This document shows positions 26,101-38,100 of a stretch of 64,000 bases of DNA, in pieces (position 1 is the stretch's first letter; every line of letters starts with the position of its first letter). A program made the position numbers and the translations under genes. Location: contig NC_092577.1 of the NCBI RefSeq assembly GCF_037975245.1, positions 31,339,398-31,403,397 on the forward strand. The letters run 5' to 3'. Source of the DNA: Apostichopus japonicus. Lineage: Eukaryota > Echinodermata > Holothuroidea > Aspidochirotida > Stichopodidae. The notes beneath the pieces are model-generated. The model made no database searches. It was given only the letters and a program-made list of their open reading frames with translations, and was not told the DNA's origin.

Positions 26101-29100
26101 CCTCGAGGAGGCATTTCGTGTGTGCACTTTTCTTGCACTCAGTCTTTGAAAGATAGAACCCAAAATTTGATAACAGAAAATTACTGGGTGCTCAATGTTA
26201 AAACATCTATTAAATGTTAAACATATTAAACAGATATCATGTAAGATATAACACTAGCAGTACTCAGAGAGATGATTTAGTCGTTCTAGACAACATTTAT
26301 GATCAGTGGATTGCATAATCAGAGAAATTCATACCAGAAACGACCGATGTTTGACTGACTCCCAGATCATTGCATATTTTGAACAAGAGTCTCGAAATGT
26401 GAAATAAGGAACAAGATCCTTAGCACCGGCAGTTTTCTCGACAATGACAACTTTTCAATGAATTTTATTGGTCGTACCAACCAAGATGACGTACTGTTTT
26501 GCATAATTATTTTGCTTGAGGGAGCATGTTAAGAATTGGTATGGTAGCTACATGACATACAAGAGCCTGCAACCTATGTCAACATATTAAAGGTTACTGA
26601 ATATGATGCTAGTTTTAAAGTGCATTGCATATTTATTTTATACATTTCAATTTTTTTTTTTGCCTTTTTAATGAATGAAGAAATCATTTTTGATTTCTTA
26701 TTAATATTCAGTGTTATAAGTATTTAGTTAGAAAATGGTTGTATGATGAAAAATTCTGGTAATGAGTTACAGTGTCAACCACTGAAGTATGGTATGTTGG
26801 AGAATAGCACTTCCACTTTGTAAGTGGGAGTCTACAGTTAACCCACATTTAAAGTAAAGAGATATGCAAGAAATTATCTTACGTGTAACCAAGGATTCAT
26901 CTGTTTCTTTCTCTTCATCATCCTGGTTGAGCTCCTCATCATCCTTGCTATCCTCACTTTGCCCTTCTCCTGTTTGTTCTACAGGAATGTCATTGTCTTC
27001 TGCTGTTTCCTTAGCTGGTTCATCTTCTACAACTTCTTCTGTTTGTTCTACAGGAATGTCACTGTCTTCGGCTGTTGCCTCAGCTGGTTCATCTTCTACT
27101 TTTTCTTCAACTGGTTCATCTTCTTTTTCTTTTGTTTGTTCTACAGGAATGTCACTGTCTTCTGGTGTTTCCTCAACTGGTTCATCATCTACTTTTTCCT
27201 CCACTGGTTCCTCATCCACTTCTTCTTTTTGTTCTACAGGAACATCACTGTCTTCTGCTGTTTCCTCAACTGGTTCATCTTCTACTTTTACCTCGACTGG
27301 TTCCTCTACTACTTCTTCTGTTTGTTCTACAGGAATGTCACTGTCTTCTGCTGTTTCCTCAGCTGGTTCATCTTCTACTTTTTCCTCAACTGGTTCCTCT
27401 TCTACTTCTTCTGTTTGTTCTACAGGAATGTCACTGTCTTCTGCTGTTTCCTCGACTGGTTCATCATCTACTTTTTCCTCAACTGGTTCCTCTTCTACTT
27501 CTTCTTTTTGTTCTACAGGAATGTCACTGTCTTTGGCTAGTTCCTCAACTGGTTCATCATCTACTTTTTCCTGAACTGGTTCCTCTTCAACTTCTTCTTC
27601 TTCTTTTTGTTCTACAGGAATGTCACTGTCTTTGGCTGTGTCCTCAGCTGGTTCATCATGTACTATTTCCTCAGCTGGTTCCTCTTCAACTTCTTCTTTT
27701 TGTTCTACAGGAATGTCACTGTCTTTGGCTGTTTCCTCAGCTGCTTCATCATGTACTTTCTCCTGAACTGGTTCCTCCTCAACTTCTTCTTCTTCTTTTT
27801 GTTCTACAGGAATGTCACTGTCTTTGGCTGTTTCCTCAGCTGGTTCATCATCTACTTTTTCCTGAACTGGTTCCTCTTCAACTTCTTTTTCTTCTACAGG
27901 AATGTCACTGTCTTTGGTTGTTTCCTCAGCTGGTTCATCATCTACTTTTTCCTGAACTGGTTCCTCTTCAACTTCTTTTTCTTCTGTTTGTTCTACAGGA
28001 ATGTCACTGTCTTCTACTGTTTCCTTAGCTGGTTCATCTTCTACTTTTTCCTCAACTGGTTCCTCTTCAACTTCTTCTGTTTGTTCTACACTGTCTTCTG
28101 CTGTTTGCTCAGCTGGTTCATCATCTACTTTTTCCTCAACTGGTTCCTCTTCAACTTCTTCTTCTGTTTGTTCTATAGGAATGTCACTGTCTTTTGCTGT
28201 TTCCTCAGCTGGTTCATCTTCCACATTTTCCTCAACTGGTTCCTCTTCAGCTTCTTCTTTTGTTTGTTCTACAGGAATGGCACTGTCCTCTGATGTTTCC
28301 TCAGCTGGTTCATCTTCTACTTTTTCCTCAACTGGTTGCTCTTCAACTTCTTCTTCTGTTTGTTCTATAGGAATGTCACTATCTTCTGCTGTTTCCTCGA
28401 CTGGTTCATCTTCAGTTTCTTCTTCTGTTTGTTCTACAAGAATGTCACTGTCTTCTGCTGTTTCCTGAACTGGTTCATCTTCTATTTGTTCCTCAACTGG
28501 TTCCTCTTCTACTTCTTCTTTTGTTTGGTCTACAGGAATGTCACTGTCTTCTGCTATTTCTTCAACTAGCTCATCTTCTACTTTTTCCTCCACTGGTTCC
28601 TCTTCTACTTCTTCTGTTTGTTCTACAAGAATGTCACTGTCTTCTGCTGTTTCCTCAGCTGGTTCATCTTCTACTTTTTCCTCAACTGGTTCCTCTTTTA
28701 CTTCTTCTTCTGTTTGTTCTACAGGAATGTCACTGTCTTCGGCTGTTTCCTCAGCTGGTTCATCTTCTTCTGTTTGTTCTACAGGAATGTCACTGTCTTC
28801 GGCTGTTTCCTCAGCTGGTTCATCTTCTACTTCTTCTGTTTGTTCTACAGGAATGTCACTGTCTTCGGCTGTTTCCTCAGCTGGTTCATCTTCTTCTGTT
28901 TGTTCTACAGGAATGTCACTGTCTTCGGCTGTTTCCTCAGCTGGTTCATCTTCTACTTCTTCTGTTTGTTCTACAGGAATGTCACTGTCTTCGGCTGTTT
29001 CCTCAACTGGTTCATCTTCTACTTTTTCCTCAACAGGTTCCTCTTCTACATCTTCTGTTTGTTCAACAGGAATGTCACTGTCTTTTGTTGGTTCCTCAAT

Positions 29101-32100
29101 GGGTTCACTATCATCTTGTTCTTCTTCCAAAGGAATTTCCTCTGCTTTCTCTTCCAGAATCGTTTCTGCTTCATCACCATTGGATTCTTCAGCTGCTATA
29201 TCCTCAGAAGCTTCTTTGACTTCTACATCTTCTATAACTTCTTCTAATTTCAAATTCAAAAAAGCAAACAAGTGATAGTTTCTTGTCATGACCCCTTCAA
29301 TCTGGATGACAAGTACGAACTATATTTAATGGAAAAGAAAATATATCTACCAGTTCTTAATTTTTCCAGAGCTTTGAAACTCAAGGATTCACCCACAGAT
29401 GGCAATATGAAATATTGTCCAAGAAAACTCAACTAAATTTTATATAAAGTATTGTTGTAGCAGTTACTGTATTTGCTTATTTAGTCGGTAATTTTTTTTA
29501 TCCAATAGAAGGCCTTTGCTCACCATTTCATATGCTCTCTGTTAAAAAGGTATATACCATATTTAACAGACTTTCCTCACGAGGAGACTAGAGAAGATTG
29601 CAAGGTTCTCTCATGTATGATGTCGTCAAGTTTACAAGTTCTGCTCTTCAATGAATTTCGTTGAAAATTCATCAACACAAAAGTAAAACATTTAGAAAAA
29701 GAAGTAACCTCCACCAGTTGAGTGCAAAACCATGGCAGCGAGTAACTTTTTAAGCGTGAAGCAGAATTGGTTTTAGCAAATATTGACCTCCACCGTCTTA
29801 GCTCGAAAGAGAATTTAACAATGTACACGATAACAGTTGACATTACAGTTGTAAGACTGCCTCCACCAAATTTGGGGTTGAACTTTGTCACAATTTCTTC
29901 TTCTTTGAAAAGGCAGTTTTTCCTCCTTCTTTTATTTAACATTGTAAGTACCTTTTTCTGCATGTTAAGCTCTAATAGGTTCACATATTTTCTATTAACT
30001 CCCTTCCTCTATATATGGCTGATTACTGAACTGTCTGTACACACAGTATCTTACATTCCTGAACAGGGAATTATTTAGAATTCATTATTTGTGTAGCAGT
30101 TTTGCCAGCTCTAGATTTTGTCTACTTATAAAATGCAATGGTTCATACAAAAGAAAAGAACAAATTTGCTATGTAAACATCTTTGAACTTTCATAGCGAA
30201 AAGGTTAACCATTTCTGCATAGAATTTTGCAATGCTATAACGGATAAAAAAAAAATATTCCCTGCTGATAAAATCTACCAGGTCAGCTCCCTGAAATTTC
30301 TACTTGTTCATTTCTGCTTACATATTTAGGTAACCTTTTACACAGTATTTAACAGTTTGCCCAAAATTACTGAAACATCTGTACATGTCAACTGGATTCT
30401 CATATTTGACCGCCACTCCTTACCAGCCTTTGCTTTAGGTGGGTCCTGTTTCCCTCCCGGGCCAGTATCCGGTCCATCCTTCCCCAGAGCTTGATCCACG
30501 AAAGCTTTGGCACTGATCCATACTGGACTGTCTGTTGGCAGATTTCCATAAAAATGAAGCTTGAAAAAATTCCTGGATCATAAGAGTAACAAGTTGAAGG
30601 AACAGGTCCTTACTGTCACATTTGTAACAGAGAAATTTCAAGTTTCTTTTTTTTTCATCAGAGTAATTCTACAATTTGTTCATGCTAGCTCCTGATAACA
30701 GTTTAACTGAAATGACAGGACGTTCTACTGAAGCAATATTTCTCTGCTCACTGAGTTATTACAAGTGGATCAAAAAGGTGGATAAAAGCCTGGTCGATAT
30801 TTGCTTCCAAAAGTACCCAAAAAAGGAGAATGTTGACCAAACAACGAGGTGCAAAATGATAACAACTATCCATTAAGCATTTTGTTGATACCTAAAATTC
30901 AGGGGTTGATATTTGGTTAGAAAGGTACAGCCCCCAGAAATGTAGACTATAGTTTCTAATTTTTTAAATTTGAATTCATGATATCAACTGTTGTTAACAA
31001 GGTTTTCACTCTAGTTTGATGAACATACAGTATTTTCACAAGGATAGCACTTACACTGTACCTTACTGTGAATAAAACACACTACCTGTTGCTTTTAATA
31101 GAAAATAGTAAATTTCAGGTAATCCTTTCATTGTCACTCTTCGGGGCATAGATCTGGCTTTAACACTTGTACTTTTCAATAAATTTATTCAAGTCCTATG
31201 AAAAGTGCTTTGAGATATTCTTTAATTATGATCATTATTATTAGTGTTGTTTTGTAGATGTCTATTTCTTCAACTTAAACTCATTATGTCCATGTTGTGT
31301 TCATATTGTAAATTCTTACTTTCAAAGTAACATTTATATTGTTCTTAAAGTTTTGCTGAAACATCTTTTCTTGTTGTTGCAATGTTTTGTTTTAAGAGCT
31401 TCTTCCACACAAACTGATCATGTCCAGGCCAAAGTTACAAATATTATACCTTGGTACAATACTGTACATTCAAGGTAAACAGGTACAACTTGACAATAAT
31501 TGCTTTATGACTACACACTTGACTGATGTTAAGGACGGTTGTTAAACTATATTAACCTAACTCTACTAGTGTACATACCACTGGTATACATACCAGATAT
31601 CTAGGTAAACTCACTGCAGGACTAAGCTGCAGGTGGGAGTTGACACACAATTGTTTGCCCATATAGAGTGCCAACACTCAGGCACTCTTAAAACCATTGC
31701 TTTCACTGTACAGATTGTAAACACTCTCTACATGTACAGTATGTACTCAGACTTCATGATTCATAACTTCGACAAAGATCAAAGATTTGCTAGGGAGGTA
31801 CAGTAGGTAGGGAGACAGGTAGGTACGGTGGGAGGGAGGTAGGTAGGGAAGGAGGTAAAGTAGATAGGAACCGAGGGAGGTAGGTAGGGAAGTAGGTAGG
31901 TAGGTAGGGAGTGAGGTAGGTACTGTAGGTAGGGAGGTAGATAGGTAGGAAGGAATGGAGGGAGGTAGATAGGGAGGTAGGTAGGTAGGTAGGAAGGGAA
32001 GTAGTTAGGTACAGTAGGTAGAGAGGTAGGTAAGGAAATAGGTGATATGTAGGGAGGGAGGTAGGGAGGTACAGTAGGGGGGTAGCAAGGGAGGGAAGTA

Positions 32101-35100
32101 CTGTAGGTAGGTAGCCTTAGGGAGAGAGGAAGGTAGGGAGGTAGGGAGGGAGGGAAGGAGGTAGGGAGGAAAGTAGGTAGGGAGGGATGGAGGTAGGTAC
32201 TTTAGGAAGGTAGGTAGGTAGGGAGGGAGGGAGATAGATAGGAAGGAATGGAGGGAGGTAGGGAGGGAGGGAAGTAGGTAGGTAGTTAGGGAGGGAGGTA
32301 GGTAGGTAGGGAAGTAGGTAGGTAAGTAGATAGGTAGGTAGGAAAGAATGGAGGGAGGTAGGTAGGAAGGTAGGTAGGGAGGGAGGGAGGTAGATAGGTA
32401 GGAATGAATGGAGGTAGGGAGTTATGGAGGTAGGTAGGTGGGTAGGGAGGTAGGTAGGGAGAGTAGTGGTAGCATAGTTCCAACCTTACCTTTAATTTCA
32501 TCAACAGAGATGACACCCAGTGCAATAGCAGCAGCTACACCTGCTACCACAACCAATGTAAACCCAAGGAGCATCTGCCATAGAGGAGTTCCTCCTGACT
32601 TAGTGGATTTGTGTGACTTTGTTGATCCATTAGAACTTCTCCCTACCGAGAAAGAACAGAAATTGATTATCAGTAAGATTCACTCATGCATATGACATAT
32701 GCATATGACATTGACCTTGTCAATTACATGATACTGTTTGTCACTGAAACTTGATTGTTGATCCATTAGAACTTCTCCCTACCAAGAAAGAACAGAAATT
32801 GATTATCAGTAAGATTTACTCATGCATATGACATATGCATATGACATTGACCTTGTCAATTACATGATACTGTTTGTCACTGAAACTTGATTGTTGATCC
32901 ATTAGAACTTCTCCCTACTGAGAAAGAACAGAAATTGATTATCAGTAAGATTTACTCATGCATATGACATATGCATATGACAGTGACCTTGTCAATTACA
33001 TGATACTGTTTGTCACTGAAACTTGATTGTTGATCCATTAGAACTTCTCCCTACCAAGAAAGAACAGAAATTGATTATCAGTAAGATTCACTCATGCATA
33101 TGACATATGCATATGACAGTGACCTTGTCAATTACATGATACTGTTTGTCACTGAAACTTGATTGTTGATCCATTAGAACTTCTCCCTACCAAGAAAGAA
33201 CAGAAATTGATTATCAGTAAGATTCACTCATGCATGACATATATATGCATATGACATTGACCTTATACAAAAATACATGATAGTGTTTGTCACTGAAAGT
33301 AAATAAATGCCATATTATAAGTTTAACATTAAAATAGTTTACTTTTTGACTCATTGGGAAAATTGATCTGAACCCTGGAAGGAATAAGGCTCTTTGACTG
33401 CATACTGTACGTACAACACTTCATACAGTAACAAGCAAGCATAACAAACCCTTTTTTGAATGAATATCTTTCTTTCTTTCTTTGTTTTCAAAAACCATAA
33501 CTTCTCAAAAGATCCAAAATTTCTTCAAATCCTTTGTACAGATAACTGAGTTTTCTGAAAACAAAAGAATCATCACAAACAGCAACCACAAAGTACAGAG
33601 TTGACAATATTCCCATTACAGAGATTTTAATGCTGAAAATAGTCAATGATGCGTTTCCAAATTTCCTGTTTTTTTAAATTGTTTGCAAATATTCTTGCAT
33701 CAATAGTTATCAATGAATACAAAGCGTGCTGTTTACATGCAACTGCTATCCCCTGTGAACAGATAGCCAAGTTTTCCCACAGGCTATCATAATATGTGTG
33801 CAGCTCAAATATCATAACGTTAGGCCTTGTTGACACATATATGACAAGAAACACTCATTGTAGGAAGTTGTAGCTGAAATGGTTTCTAAGAATATCACGT
33901 ATATTTGAATCATTGTTTTGGTCACAAAATGTTATGAGTTGAGACAATTTATCTATGATACTATCATCTATGATACCTGACCCTGCCCCCCCCCCCCCCC
34001 CCGTCACTCCTCTTCTCGTAGCTATCTTCCCCATTATTTTTCTCCACACCTTTCTGTCTTTGTCCTTCTCCAGTTTATTCCCTACCCTCTTCCCTTAATA
34101 CTCTCTTTGTCCCTCTACAGTTTATCTCCTACCTCTTCTCTTCCCACTGTTGGTTTCTTCTTCTCTCCATCCCTTGTACTAATCCTCTTACATCTATCTC
34201 TTTTTGTTCACCATGCTCATTAACCTGTCTGTATTCTGTACTTGTACAGTATTTCCCCCTTATGTTACTGTTACTTGTCATATAGCCTCCGAAGAAGATC
34301 CTGCTAGGATCGAAAGGTCAGGCCAAAGTACTTTTACACGTTTATGATACTAAAAAGTATTTTTCATCAAATTCATCTAATAGTATGATTCTCTCCCCAT
34401 TGAGAGTTGCTAATTATGTAAAATGTGCATACACACCACAGCAAACTTGCATACATTTTTACAGCCCCTTTCACCACAAGCTTCAGTTAAATTTTGTGTT
34501 TGAAGTGTAAACTATATACCTCATATTTCGAAAAAAGTAGCCATTGGCACTTGAGTTTTTAATTGACATTGCATAAAAAATTGTTTACATGGGAAAGGGG
34601 TCGGAACAGGCTGGAGTTGGGCTGACTTGCCTGTAGTGGTTGGGCCCGGGAAAAGGAAAAATGTGTCCAACTTTGAATTAAAACTTAAAGAATGAAATTG
34701 CATTGGGTAACTGTTAATGGTAAGTTAAGACAAAGTCTCATAAATGATGTGAGCAAGTACTAAGCCTTTTTAGGGGCGTATTCTTGTGTTGCTGAGATCG
34801 ATAAATATTTTCTACATCATTTAAAGGGCCTCAATTAAATCAGTTGAAAGTGTGGTATTTTTATTCTTGCATTTTCTCCCTAGGCACTAGATTTACTAGG
34901 ATTAATTATCTTGGTTTCCGACATTCATAGCATATTCATAGCCCATAACATTTTCATAGGTCTACCATATACATGTAAAGGAGTTGTATACCCGGTACAG
35001 AAGTGTGTACTGCATGGTGCCTAGGCTAGCATATATGGTAACTAGTCTACGGCAAAACTTCCTGCTTTCAAAATGCACATTAAATACCTATCACTTAAAT

Positions 35101-38100
35101 TAGGCTTTCAATGCACACAAGCCAATGTTTTGTCAGGGGTCATTATAACTAAGTATTCTGCATTCATGTCAAGGTATTTTAAAGTGCATGTTTTCATGGA
35201 GGACTGCAGGGACGCAAGTTTTTTCTGAACAGACGCAAACAATTTTTAAGACGTCGAGTCCCGCGGACGTAACTGTTATACAGTAATCCTACTTTACAAC
35301 AATACTGCCGACTGTGTGGGAATTTCCCATATAAATTTTAACGACCAAAAGTCACTGTACTGTATATACTTTACCTACTGTACATGTAGAAGTTAATGTA
35401 CTGTACAAATTCATTGCTATAGATTTGGTAGAGCTGAATTATAAAGTAAGCCAACTCGGCAGTTCCATGATTGTCGGCGAAAATGGTTTACCAAAATGAC
35501 AGATAATTGTGTACCGTGGATACTATACTCGACTGTTTAGGGGTTGCCTGCGCACAACCAAGCCGTAGTGATATCAATGTTCAACAAACTTTTTTAATTG
35601 GCACATGTTAATGAATTCCTTTAAAACACATTTCGCATTTCCCTGAAATGGTTCTCTGTAATCAATTGTATAGATTTTAAATGTGTTTTGCTGTATGTTT
35701 TTAAATGCTCCGTGAAATTAATGAACAACCTCCGTACATGAAAATTCTTGTACATAATGCATGTGCATAGAGGGAACCATTTTTACAGTCTATTCTCATT
35801 GTTTATTCCAATGTACTGCTTTTATCATACTGTGTAATGTTTGCAACGATATTCTTGCTAATACTGTATATTGGGGTTCAAGAGTACAAAATGTCAAGCG
35901 TAGTACATCATGTTCTATTCGCCAAAGCTAAAATTCTACTCCAGTGGCGAATTGGCGACCATATTTGTCGAGGCATGGCTGGTAGTATTAAAGGCAAATG
36001 CTTTGTGTTTCAGAGAGCTACTGCACTTCTCAGCAACTCCCTGACTGAATAATAGACAACTTTCCCAAGAAATAAAAAAAAAGTGTCTTTTCTCCAAACT
36101 GTACTATTGTCCCCCCCCCCCCCCCCCGTAGGAACTGTATAGACCTGTATAGTATCTCAGTATGTGACTGAATTAAACTATGTACTAAGAAAGCATTGCC
36201 ACACTGTACTATTTGTGGAATGCATGATTCAACCTAATTATGTACAGGATAGAACATATACATTCCACAAGATTATCTCTCCTTACTGAAAAAGGTGGTA
36301 ACTGCTGTACTGTTATCCTTCACTAGCCCTAGCACTGGCAGAATTATCATAGCCAATAAGTTTACCAACTTCTTGCCTGATTACTGTCATGTAGTTTTAA
36401 GTTTTAAAACTAGGGTTTGCTCATCTGTGATGTCAAGTCTTGTCTTTATGCTACAGAAAGTGTATGAAGATTAATAAGCAGTTTGCTAACAGTTTTTATT
36501 TTATTAAGATTAATAACTGTATATTAGTAATCTAAGTAGTTCATTGTAGCTAACATTAACAATTTCGAGGTCCAAGCAACTAACCTTGCACAAGATCGTG
36601 ATACGTGGCGGAGGTTAATCACTGAGGCATGTCGGATAGACGAGACTCAACTTTCTACTACTACTACTATATTGTAGCTAAAGGTAGCATGCTAGCCTTA
36701 TTGATAACTACTGTAGTACAAGATCATGAAAGGGGTCTGTGTTCCAATTGTTTCTCATGGTTGTGCTATAAAGTACTACAAGTAGACCCTACTACATTTC
36801 AAATTTTAGACTTTAAACATTACATAGTATGACATATATATTATGAGGCTTAAAGGCATTGAAGACTTGCCCCAAATCGCGTGCAGCCATCTGAAAAAGT
36901 TAACTTTCTGTTGCGTGCAAGTGAAGTTTTGTTTGTGTTGCTAAAAAATGCAGACAACAATGAAACGTGATACCTTGTCATCTTTAGCTGGACCTGAGAT
37001 ATCCATCGCTGTACATATCGTGTGTACACTGTGCTGTGGGTATTGACAGCACCTGTATGTTCACTGACTGCACACTAGTGTCTAATTACCGAAGGTAGCA
37101 AGCTGTGTGTGTATTTCCTGGGATCGATGGTGGTGTCTAACACTCTGTTACACCTCATTGAAAACTAGGTCAGATTACCGGCATAAGACGTTTCTTTTCG
37201 CGCAAGTCTTCACATCCTTTAATATCAAAAAGATTAATGCATTCCTCTTATGCTAGTCTCATTTCAAATTTTGGAGATTATAATCAAATACTGATGGCCC
37301 ATAGATTACCCAGCTGATGCAATGAAACTATGGAGAGAATGACTAAGAATTTAGAAACACTTAATTGCAGAATACACCGCACCACATAGCAGGCTGTAGC
37401 TGACAATACTGTCTCACAAACCAGGTTTTTTGTTAAGAATTGTAGTAGGTGGGTCAAGTTGAAAAGTTGGCGGGACTGTCTGTACCCGGACATGGGGGAG
37501 GGGTCTAAGGGGAGGGGGTGAAAATTGGAATTTAAAAAGTCTCTAGAAGCCAAATGGTGCAATATACAGCTGTTTGGTCAATGATATTGCCCCCCCTCCC
37601 AATCACCCCTTTCTTCTGTCCTATTTTTCACAAACAAAAAACAAACTCACGTTGAAGTTTCAATCACACCTGACCTGGTTGTGGGTATTTATTCCTCTTG
37701 ATTTTTTGGCGTCATTTTTTATATATTTTTTTAGCCGGGTCATGTACGTGCAGTAGGCGGGTCATTTGACCCGGGTCCCGGCTACTAACGAAAACCCTGC
37801 AAACTAGGTAACCAAGTTACCCTTTCACAAAACGGCTAACTTAAAATAAGACTGAGAATCTGATTACATTTTTAGTAATAATATCACAATAAAATTATAA
37901 TTTCAACAGGTCCCATAGTAACAATGTAAAGATGGGTCAGTTTTAACGGAATGGCAAAAAAATAAACTCCAGTGTAGCCACAACAGCACTACTATTAATA
38001 CTTACTATTACTAGGCCTTCTACTACTAGTACTACTGTACTGGTACTACAACTACTACTACTAGACTCCCCATAGCATAGCCGATGCCTTAGCCAACCAC

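Noticed and set aside
26864..29275. Long plus-strand open frames (up to 317 codons) through the ASPH repeat exon
   Set aside because: They are antisense shadows. A Glu/Asp/Val/Pro-rich repeat of few codons leaves all three opposite frames free of stops, and the translations (LLLFVLQECHC-type, SSTGSSS-type) are low-complexity repeats.
29577..29984. 135-residue minus-strand frame in ASPH intron 3
   Set aside because: It lies within an intron, has no family similarity, and is not needed for phase continuity between exons 3 and 4.
32286..32525. 79-residue minus-strand frame rich in YLPTYLPP
   Set aside because: Translation of the GGTA/GGGA tract; composition artefact.
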